From JAUVXJ01 sp034430275 (GTDB lineage: Bacteria > Chloroflexota > Anaerolineae > UBA7937 > B3-Chlor), in contig DAOUEW010000235.1 of NCBI GenBank assembly GCA_034430275.1, forward strand, positions 1 through 9,126: a stretch of DNA of 9,126 nt, written 5' to 3'. Position 1 is the stretch's first letter; every line of letters starts with the position of its first letter. The position numbers and the translations under genes are program-made. The notes under the pieces are model-generated. The model made no database searches. It saw only the letters and a list, made by a program, of their open reading frames with translations, and was not told the DNA's origin. This document shows positions 1-6,303 of the stretch, in pieces.

Positions 1-34
1 ACGACCAGCACCTACACCCCTACGTCTGCATCTA

Positions 35-63
35 TTGACCTCTCGTCTAAGTCAAGCTATAAT
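35..63 (+). promoter_or_regulatory. Sigma-70-type promoter of the multi-GAF kinase gene
   Basis: A -35 box TTGACC (35-40, five of six consensus bases) and a perfect -10 box TATAAT (58-63) are separated by the optimal 17 nt. Transcription would start near position 70, giving an untranslated leader of roughly 55-65 nt. This is the only strong promoter before the sensor kinase gene. No second promoter was found before the response regulator, so it may serve all three signalling genes. Confidence 0.75.
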
Positions 64-116
64 CCCCTCGTGCACCATCTCTCAACCTGCGATTCCTTGC
101 CGTCGCCCTAACCAGC

Positions 117-122
117 AGAGGA
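117..122 (+). promoter_or_regulatory. Shine-Dalgarno site that decides the kinase start
   Basis: AGAGGA lies only 1 nt before the GTG at 124 but 10 nt before the in-frame GTG at 133. The second spacing is workable and the first is not, so the start at 133 is preferred. An ATG at 122 is in another frame and meets a stop after four codons. Confidence 0.5.
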
Positions 123-132
123 TGTGTACGTC

Positions 133-3100
133 GTGACCAGCAACCCGGACGAACACATAGGTGCCGAGCCTTCAGGACCGCAGCCCGACTCATTCTTTCG
201 AGAGCTCTTCGAGCTCTCTCCCGAAGCGGTTCTCCTCACCGATGTGCAGAGCAACGCCATTCTCGAGGCCAATCAGGCCGCGTGTGAGTTCACCGGCATG
301 TCCAGAGATGAGTTGTTGGGCGTTGACCTCGCTCGGCTCTACCCCTCACGATCCGTCGCAGAGCTTCAGGACTCATCCCAGGTAGGCCATACGTCTAACC
401 GCGCCGCCACTAGGGACGTACTGATCCAGAAACCCTCAGGCAAAGTGGTTTCAGCCCGTGCGTCAGCAACAGTCCTCGCCCTGCCCGGACGCAGAGTGAT
501 ACGCTGGGTCTTGCACGAGAGTCCCACCGAGCGAACCGCCGATGATCGCCAAGGACAGAGCTGGGATCAACTGGCTGCCCTGAACGCCATCGCCAACACA
601 GTGGCCGGTTCACTCAACCTGGAAGATGTGCTGAACCGTGCCCTGGATGAGGTGTTGGAGGCGATGAAGGTGGACGCGGGAGTAATCACCTCATTCGACC
701 CTCGAACGGGGGAGATTACGCTGATGACTCATCGCGGTCTCAGCGATGAATTCGTTCAGGGTATGCGAAGGCAGAGGCACGAGGTGGGCAGGCAGTTGGC
801 CGATACCATTCCCGGCCTGGAGGAAGCCATCTTGATACAGGATCTCCAGAGAGATCCTCGTGCGGTATTCTTCGCGGAACATTTCGAGAAAGAGCGGCTG
901 CACTCAAGTGCTGCTGTGCCCCTGAAATCCAAGGGCAAGGTACTGGGCATGCTCGCCGTAATCAGTCGCGAACCTCACAAGTTCACCCCCGAGGACGTGA
1001 AGCTGTTGACGGCCATGGGCATCCAGATTGGCCTGGCCGTGGAAAATGCCAGCCTTCATCAAGAGGAGATGCAAAGGGTGTCCGAGATGGAGGCGCTACG
1101 CAAGACCACGCTAGACATCTCGAGACAGCTTGACCTGCCCCAACTGTTGCGGTCCATCGTGGAGAGGGCTTCTGCCCTGGTGGGAACAGCAGCCGGCGGT
1201 CTGTACCTTTACCACGAAGAAGAGGAAGAGTTGGAGTTGGTGGTCAGCCAGTACCTGGATCAGGACCACTCCGGCACCCGCATTAAGCTCGGGGAGGGGC
1301 TTTCTGGAAAGGTGGTCTTGAGCGGAGAACCCATGTTCGTTGAGGACTACGAGAACTGGGAAGGTAGATCGCCGCAGTACGAAGGCCGCCCCTTCCGGGG
1401 AGTAGCAGCGGTTCCCTTGAAGTGGGGAGATAGGATCCTCGGTGTGGTGAACGTGACAGATCTGGGGCAGGTCAGGAAGTTCACCGAACGCGATCTTCGG
1501 GTGCTTGAGCTATTCGCCAGTCAGGCCGCCATCGCCATTGAGAATGCTCGGTTGTACTCCAGGCAGGAACGAAGAAGCCGCGAACTGATGACCCTGCACG
1601 ACATCTCGCTGCACATCATCAGCCGCATAGATGTGGACAGTGTGCTGGGCGCCATTGTGGTGGGCGCGGCCGAGCTCCTAGACGGTCCCTCGGCGGAGCT
1701 CTACTTGTACCGCCGACCCCAGGGAGATCTGAAGAGCGCCGCCTCCACCGGTCTATCGCCTGAGCGGGTGGGCGGAGTGCTCCAAAAGGGGGAGGGGGTA
1801 GCTGGGACAGTCCTGCTCACAGAGGCGCCTCTGATCGTGGATGACTACGACTCATGGGAGGGGAGATCTCCAGCATTCGCCGGCCTTAGCCTCGGCCGCG
1901 TCGTGGGCGTGCCCATCAAGTACGGCAAGGATCTCCTGGGCGTCCTGGTCGTGGACAGGCCTCTGAGAACGTTGCCCTTTGGATACAACGACGTCAACTT
2001 GCTCACACTGCTGGCCAACCAGGCTGCCATCGCCATCGAGAACGCCCGCCTCCACGACCAGACCAAGCAACGCCTCGAGGAATTGTCCGCGATAGAGGAG
2101 ATCGTCGGTGAGCTTTCATCCACCCTGGACCTCGGCAAGGTCATATCGACGGTGCTGGACAAGGCCCTCGAGGCCACGGAGGCCTCTGCAGGATCTATCG
2201 ACATAGTGGACGAGGATCGTAGCTGCCTGATGTGGCTTGCCCACCGCGGCTACCCCCTACAAGCAGCGTCTCGATATGCGCCTGCTTCCAGCATGGAGAG
2301 GGGCATCGTGGGAAGGGTCGCCAGAACTGGCGAACTGGCCCTGGTGGACGACGTGAGCAAGGACCCAGACTACATGGGGGTCGTACCTGGCACGAGATCC
2401 CAACTCACCGTCCCCATCATCATCGACAAGGATGTGGCTGGTGTGATTGTGCTGGAGAGCCCCAGGCTGCACGGCTTCACCCAGGAGCACGCAGACTTCG
2501 TCCAGCATCTGGCCGAACATGCCGCCGTGGCTATCGACAACGCGCAACTCTACGAGCGCTTGAGGAGATCCGAAGAGCGGTATCGAGCCTATGTGGAGAA
2601 CGTTCCCGACGCTATCTGGGAGGCAGATGCCGACGGGCGCTTCACCTACTGGAGTCCCCAGGTCAAGAGCCTCACCGGTTACGCGCCGGAGGAACTGTTG
2701 GGCCACACTACAGACGAGGTGCTCGTCCACCCAGACGACGTGGAAGAGTTCAGAGACCGTTTTCGGCAGATGATCGAGGAGAAGAGCGAGGAGATTGCCC
2801 TGCGACACCGCGCACTGCACAAGGACGGTTCCCCTCTACACCTGGAAGTCAGCGTGAAGCCTATGTGGGACGATGATGGAAGGCTCCTCAAGTATGGAGG
2901 AGTGGCGCGAGATGTGTCGGAACGGATCCGGCTGCAAGCGCACGTGGTACAGTCAGCCAAGCTCTCTGCCATCGGGCAGATGATCTCTGGAGTCGCTCAC
3001 GAGCTGAACAACCCCCTTACCACCATCATAGGATACACACAGCTTCTGCAAGCCCGCGAGGCCGATGACGGTGTCCAGGCGGATCTCCAGAGGATCTACG

Positions 3101-3687
3101 AGGGCGCATCTCGCGCGCAGCGGATCGTCCAGAATCTCCTCACCTTCTCGCGCCAAAAGAAGCCAGAAAGGAGCCCGACCGACATCAACGAGGTCATCGA
3201 ACACACCACGACCTTGAGAGGATACCAGCTCCAGGTAGACGACGTTGAGGTCGTCACAGACCTGGCGGACAACCTACCCTGGACTATGGCCGACGGCTAT
3301 CAACTCGAGCAAGTCTTTCTCAACATCGTCAACAACGCTCACCAAGCCATGTCCCAGGTGCCAGGCAAGCGCATCCTTACCGTGACGAGTGCACTCGCGG
3401 ACGCCAGCACCATTCGTGTCGTCTTCTCCGATACTGGGGGCGGCATCCCCCAGGAGATTCTGGACAAGGTGTTCGACCCGTTCTTCACCACCCGGGACGT
3501 GGGATTGGGCACTGGCCTGGGACTGTCAATCGCGCACGGTATCGTCCAGGAGCATGGCGGACGCATCTGGGCCGAGAGCACGCCAGGTGAGGGAGCGACG
3601 TTCATCATAGAGCTGCCGGTCAAGAGCTGGGTTGAGGACATAGACGTGCACAAGTCGGAGGACTGGTCTGCTCAGAGCGATTCCTAG
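133..3687 (+). CDS. Cytoplasmic multi-sensor histidine kinase (PAS-4xGAF-PAS-HisKA-HATPase)
   Basis: This is a signal-transducing histidine kinase of about 1184 residues, numbered here from the GTG at 133. Domains in order are an N-terminal PAS (about 20-130), four GAF domains (about 150-310, 325-475, 485-640, 650-808), a second PAS with the typical YWSP...LTGY pattern (about 813-935), the HisKA dimerisation helix with phospho-acceptor His956 in VAHELNNPL, and an HATPase_c domain with N box (NIVNNAHQA), G1 box DTGGGIP (about 1100), F box FDPFFTT (about 1114) and G2 box GLGTGLGLS (about 1124). All catalytic motifs look intact. There is no signal peptide or transmembrane segment, so it should sense a cytoplasmic or diffusible signal; the ligand cannot be read from the sequence. 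GAF2 and GAF3 share a near-identical DYxxWEGRSP block, suggesting internal duplication. It has no fused receiver domain. The nearest candidate partner is the response regulator 273 bp downstream. The start could instead be the GTG at 124, three codons longer. Confidence 0.93.
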   Translation: MTSNPDEHIGAEPSGPQPDSFFRELFELSPEAVLLTDVQSNAILEANQAACEFTGMSRDELLGVDLARLYPSRSVAELQDSSQVGHTSNRAATRDVLIQKPSGKVVSARASATVLALPGRRVIRWVLHESPTERTADDRQGQSWDQLAALNAIANTVAGSLNLEDVLNRALDEVLEAMKVDAGVITSFDPRTGEITLMTHRGLSDEFVQGMRRQRHEVGRQLADTIPGLEEAILIQDLQRDPRAVFFAEHFEKERLHSSAAVPLKSKGKVLGMLAVISREPHKFTPEDVKLLTAMGIQIGLAVENASLHQEEMQRVSEMEALRKTTLDISRQLDLPQLLRSIVERASALVGTAAGGLYLYHEEEEELELVVSQYLDQDHSGTRIKLGEGLSGKVVLSGEPMFVEDYENWEGRSPQYEGRPFRGVAAVPLKWGDRILGVVNVTDLGQVRKFTERDLRVLELFASQAAIAIENARLYSRQERRSRELMTLHDISLHIISRIDVDSVLGAIVVGAAELLDGPSAELYLYRRPQGDLKSAASTGLSPERVGGVLQKGEGVAGTVLLTEAPLIVDDYDSWEGRSPAFAGLSLGRVVGVPIKYGKDLLGVLVVDRPLRTLPFGYNDVNLLTLLANQAAIAIENARLHDQTKQRLEELSAIEEIVGELSSTLDLGKVISTVLDKALEATEASAGSIDIVDEDRSCLMWLAHRGYPLQAASRYAPASSMERGIVGRVARTGELALVDDVSKDPDYMGVVPGTRSQLTVPIIIDKDVAGVIVLESPRLHGFTQEHADFVQHLAEHAAVAIDNAQLYERLRRSEERYRAYVENVPDAIWEADADGRFTYWSPQVKSLTGYAPEELLGHTTDEVLVHPDDVEEFRDRFRQMIEEKSEEIALRHRALHKDGSPLHLEVSVKPMWDDDGRLLKYGGVARDVSERIRLQAHVVQSAKLSAIGQMISGVAHELNNPLTTIIGYTQLLQAREADDGVQADLQRIYEGASRAQRIVQNLLTFSRQKKPERSPTDINEVIEHTTTLRGYQLQVDDVEVVTDLADNLPWTMADGYQLEQVFLNIVNNAHQAMSQVPGKRILTVTSALADASTIRVVFSDTGGGIPQEILDKVFDPFFTTRDVGLGTGLGLSIAHGIVQEHGGRIWAESTPGEGATFIIELPVKSWVEDIDVHKSEDWSAQSDS

Positions 3688-3960
3688 CCCGGCAGAATGC
3701 TCATTCCCTCCAAGGTCCAAACGAGAGGCACCGACACGCATGCCAGAAAGAGGCAAGAGCTGTCGACCCCGCACTCGCGGACCCTGTCCGTCAAGGAGGT
3801 GCCCGGTCCGAGCGCCAAGCCTGTCAGTGACAGCGGCCGGGATGGGTCCCTCTGGCGGGCTTCGGGCGCGGAGGACTGGATGCCAACCGTTCGACGGATC
3901 CTCGCCCGAGCAGACATCGAGGGCAGCGGATACTCTTGGTCCAGTCGAGTGAGGTAGAGC
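3688..3960 (+). other. 273-bp gap rich in inverted repeats, upstream of the response regulator
   Basis: No convincing promoter was found here. Several short complementary segments could form RNA hairpins or protein sites. They are CGGACC (3778-3783) with GGTCCG (3805-3810); CCCGG (3802-3806) with CCGGG (3837-3841), which competes with the first; and the odd-centred palindrome CTGTCAGTGACAG (3821-3833). A longer helix pairs CGGGC (3863-3867) plus GAGGA (3871-3875) with TCCTC plus GCCCG (3899-3908), leaving a 3-nt bulge, and encloses the hairpin CCGT-TCG-ACGG (3887-3897). No T-run follows, so it does not look like an intrinsic terminator. I could not match it to a riboswitch or other RNA family. 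GGTCCG and CCCGG share bases 3805-3806, so those pairings exclude each other. Confidence 0.4.
3697..3957 (+). CDS. Possible small protein in the gap (doubtful)
   Basis: An 86-codon ATG frame begins 9 nt after the kinase stop and ends 3 nt before the regulator ATG, as expected of a tightly packed operon gene. A hand count gives about 77% GC at third codon positions, which is compatible with coding. Second positions are also about 60% GC, which is high for a real protein. The product is rich in Arg, Ser, Pro and Gly, has little hydrophobic core, no transmembrane segment and no motif I recognise. There is no good Shine-Dalgarno before the ATG. The same bases contain several inverted repeats, so a structured non-coding gap is an equally good explanation. 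No function is assigned. Confidence 0.2.
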   Translation: MLIPSKVQTRGTDTHARKRQELSTPHSRTLSVKEVPGPSAKPVSDSGRDGSLWRASGAEDWMPTVRRILARADIEGSGYSWSSRVR

Positions 3961-4635
3961 ATGGGTCAACCGACAGTGCTGGTCGTGGACGACGAGAAAC
4001 ACATCATCGACCTGGCAAGAATGTACCTGGAAAGAGAAGGGTTCACCGTGGAGGAAGCCCTCGACGGGGCGGAGGCGCTGCGGAAGATACGCAGCCTGAA
4101 ACCCGCTCTGGTAGTGCTCGACCTGATGCTCCCCGAGGTGGACGGCTGGGAGGTCTGCCGCCGCACCCGTGTCGATTCGGATGTCCCCATCATCATGCTC
4201 ACAGCACGGAGTGACGATGTAGACAAGATTGTGGGATTGGAGCTAGGCGCTGACGACTACCTGACCAAACCCTTCAACCCCCGTGAGCTGGTCGCCCGAG
4301 TGAAGGCCATTCTGCGACGCAATGAGAGGAGCCTCCGCCCGGGCAAGGCGCTGCACCTGGGCGACCTGACCATCGACCCGTCTAGCCGGGAGGCGACGCT
4401 GAGCACCCAGACCCTCGAGCTGCGCACCAAGGAGTTCGACCTGCTCTACACCCTGGCCGAGCACCGGGGCCAAGTCCTCACCCGGGAGCAACTGCTCGAG
4501 TTGGTGTGGGGCTACGACTTCTATGGCGAGACCCGTACCGTTGACGTCCACATCGCGCACCTACGCAAGAAGCTGAAAGGCAGCGACGTGGAGATAGAGA
4601 CGCTGCGGGGCGTGGGATACAAGCTAGTGGCCTAG
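3961..4635 (+). CDS. OmpR/PhoB-family response regulator
   Basis: This 224-residue DNA-binding response regulator has the usual length for the family. The receiver domain (about 5-118) has acidic Asp10/Asp11, phospho-acceptor Asp54 in VVLDLMLP, the switch Thr81 in MLTA and the conserved Lys103 in LTKPF. The winged-helix output domain (about 130-223) has LRTKEFDLLYTLAEH, the recognition-helix region TRTVDVHIAHLRKKL and the terminal RGVGYKL hairpin. Phosphorylation should promote dimerisation and promoter binding. The ATG has GAGGT (3951-3955) at 5-nt spacing. The membrane kinase gene starts 5 nt after the stop, so that kinase is the default partner; the large soluble kinase upstream may be a second one. 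Target genes cannot be read from the window, although the promoter at 6210 is a nearby candidate. Confidence 0.96.
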   Translation: MGQPTVLVVDDEKHIIDLARMYLEREGFTVEEALDGAEALRKIRSLKPALVVLDLMLPEVDGWEVCRRTRVDSDVPIIMLTARSDDVDKIVGLELGADDYLTKPFNPRELVARVKAILRRNERSLRPGKALHLGDLTIDPSSREATLSTQTLELRTKEFDLLYTLAEHRGQVLTREQLLELVWGYDFYGETRTVDVHIAHLRKKLKGSDVEIETLRGVGYKLVA

Positions 4636-4640
4636 ACACT

Positions 4641-6119
4641 ATGTTTACCACTTTGCGTTCGCGGCTCATCGTTTCATACCTCCTCATCATTGTGGTGTGC
4701 CTGGCGGTCGTGGGGATCGTGTTAGCCATCCTGCTCATACCTCAGGTGTCTCGGCTCGCCTATCTGCGCCTGGCCGAGCAGGGTCTGCCCATCGCGCTGC
4801 GGGTGATTTACCTCCGAGGGCAAGGTCTCACCGCAGAGCGCATCATCGAAACGCTGGAGCAGAGAGGCGGCACAGACGGTAGTCCGCTGCTGATCGTCAC
4901 CGGTGAGGGGGTGGTTCTGTCCAGCACCGAAGACCGTTGGGTGGGCAGGGAGCTCGACATCGCTCTCCAGCCAGCAGAACGCCGCGTATTCCTGCGGACT
5001 TATGCCCAGGGGCGTCTGACGACTGGCCAAGGTCTGTTCTACTACGTCGCCCTGCCCACGAGCCTCCGGGCCGCCGGAACCGGATCAGAATCGGACACGT
5101 GGTACGTAGTGTTGCTGTCACAACCACGCCAGATCCTGGCCTCGCTGTTCACCGAGATCTCCATCGGCATTCTGGCCACCGGCGGCGTGGCCCTACTGGT
5201 GTCAGTCGGCGTCGGCCTGCTGATCGCCCGTTCCGTCGCCGAGCCGCTACAGCGAATCACGATGGCCACAGAGGAGATAGCACGCGGGGACTACGAAGAG
5301 GAACTGCAAATCACCTCCCCCGAGGAGATAGGGCGCCTGGCCACCAGCTTCAACGCCATGGCCCGTGAAGCCCAGGCGTCCCGGCAGGCCCAGCGAGACT
5401 TCATCGCCAACGTCTCTCACGACCTCAAGACGCCGCTCACTTCCATCCAGGGGTTTTCCCAAGCAATACTAGACAACACGGCAGCCGACGAAGCGTCCCG
5501 GCGACGCGCGGCACAGATCATCTACGAGGAAGCCGATCGTATGACTCGCCTGGTGAACGATCTGCTGGACCTGGCCCGCATCGAGGCAGGACAGGTGGTC
5601 ATGGCCCGTCAGCCCGTCGACCTGCCAGAATTGTTGCAGGACTGTGCTGAGAAGGCGAGTCTGCGAGCCCAGCAGGGGCAGGTGACCCTCCGGGTGGAGT
5701 CGGATGACGGCCTCATCGCCACAGGTGATCGCGACCGTCTGGCCCAGGTGATCGGCAATCTCCTGGACAACGCCCTCAAGCATACGCCGCCCGGAGGCAC
5801 AATCAGCCTCTCTGCACACTCAATGACCACAGAACCTGCGAGGCCCAGGGAAGAGCCCCGACGCGTCGTGCAGATCAGCGTGACGGACACAGGCCAAGGA
5901 ATACCCCCTGAGGACCTCTCGCGCATCTTCGAGCGGTTCTATCGTGGTGACAAGTCGCGCGCCAAGGATGGCAAGGGCGCCGGGCTGGGACTGGCTATCG
6001 CCCAGGAGATCATCAGCGCCCACGGAGGGCACATAGGGGTCGAGAGCGTGGTCGGCCTGGGCACCAAGTTCACCATCACCCTCCCGCAGCTCACTGCGAC
6101 AGAGTGGCGCGAAAAGTGA
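4641..6119 (+). CDS. Membrane sensor histidine kinase (TM-sensor-TM-HAMP-HisKA-HATPase)
   Basis: This 492-residue classical sensor kinase is of the type usually paired with OmpR-family regulators. Transmembrane helix 1 spans about 10-33. An extracytoplasmic sensor segment (about 34-172) is of no family I recognise. Transmembrane helix 2 spans about 173-196. A HAMP linker (about 197-250, with EPLQRIT and EEIGRLATSFNAM) leads to HisKA with phospho-acceptor His260 in VSHDLKTPLTS. The ATPase domain has N box NLLDNALKH (about 373), G1 box DTGQGIP (416-422), F box IFERFYRG (about 429) and G2 box GAGLGLAIA (446-454). All catalytic motifs are present. The gene begins 5 nt after the regulator stop with only a weak ribosome-binding site, which suggests translational coupling. 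It probably phosphorylates the adjacent regulator in response to an envelope or external signal. Confidence 0.95.
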   Translation: MFTTLRSRLIVSYLLIIVVCLAVVGIVLAILLIPQVSRLAYLRLAEQGLPIALRVIYLRGQGLTAERIIETLEQRGGTDGSPLLIVTGEGVVLSSTEDRWVGRELDIALQPAERRVFLRTYAQGRLTTGQGLFYYVALPTSLRAAGTGSESDTWYVVLLSQPRQILASLFTEISIGILATGGVALLVSVGVGLLIARSVAEPLQRITMATEEIARGDYEEELQITSPEEIGRLATSFNAMAREAQASRQAQRDFIANVSHDLKTPLTSIQGFSQAILDNTAADEASRRRAAQIIYEEADRMTRLVNDLLDLARIEAGQVVMARQPVDLPELLQDCAEKASLRAQQGQVTLRVESDDGLIATGDRDRLAQVIGNLLDNALKHTPPGGTISLSAHSMTTEPARPREEPRRVVQISVTDTGQGIPPEDLSRIFERFYRGDKSRAKDGKGAGLGLAIAQEIISAHGGHIGVESVVGLGTKFTITLPQLTATEWREK

Positions 6120-6209
6120 GCTGCGCTCGTTCATAATCCCCTCGGTAACATTGCCGCATGAGTGAACCATACCTCTTCGGTAGCAGTATAAGTGAGTGAG
6201 TACGCTATG

Positions 6210-6238
6210 TTGAATTCACGGGCTGAGTGGACTATAAT
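6210..6238 (+). promoter_or_regulatory. Sigma-70-type promoter of the NfeD-slipin operon
   Basis: A -35 box TTGAAT (6210-6215, four of six consensus bases) and a perfect -10 box TATAAT (6233-6238) are separated by 17 nt. The start of transcription would be near 6245. The -35 box overlaps an 8-bp palindrome TGAATTCA (6211-6218), and GAGTGAGTGAG repeats lie just upstream (about 6190-6201). Both could be part of an operator, but no regulator can be assigned. The surroundings are visibly more AT-rich than the flanking genes. Confidence 0.75.
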
Positions 6239-6244
6239 AGAGGT

Positions 6245-6271
6245 AGAGCTAGTGTCCGCTGATAGCGCTCT
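6245..6271 (+). other. Hairpin at the predicted 5' end of the nfeD transcript
   Basis: AGAG-CTA (6245-6251) can pair with TAG (6263-6265) and CTCT (6268-6271), leaving a 2-nt bulge CG and an 11-nt loop. It begins at the predicted transcription start, a position where hairpins often protect mRNA from 5' decay. The stem is only 7 bp, so chance is possible. Confidence 0.3.
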
Positions 6272-6303
6272 CCGTTGACCCAATCGCTCTGTGGAATACG
6301 ACC

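Noticed and set aside
59..70. 12-base match ATAATCCCCTCG at 59-70 and again at 6133-6144, both in upstream regions
   Set aside because: A couple of exact 12-mers are expected by chance in about 9 kb. The second copy has no -35 box at proper spacing, so it is not a duplicated promoter on this evidence.
2232..2876. 214-codon plus-strand frame and a 187-codon minus-strand frame (2257-2820) inside the large kinase gene
   Set aside because: Both overlap the GAF4-PAS2 coding region in other frames, are Arg/Gly/His-rich, and carry no motif. They are by-products of GC-rich codon use.
3871..3908. tRNA-like or known riboswitch element (CCGTTCGACGG looks a little like a T arm)
   Set aside because: There is no acceptor stem, anticodon arm or D arm at the right distances, and no conserved core of the riboswitch classes I know.
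6118..6182. Terminator after the membrane kinase gene (GAGC-TGC-GCTC at 6118-6128; TACC-TCTTC-GGTA at 6170-6182)
   Set aside because: The stems are only 4 bp and no T-run follows, so they are not credible as intrinsic terminators.
6275..6303. Second promoter starting with TTGACC at 6275 just before nfeD
   Set aside because: At 17-nt spacing the -10 position reads ACGACC and would overlap the start codon region, so it is not functional as a sigma-70 promoter.
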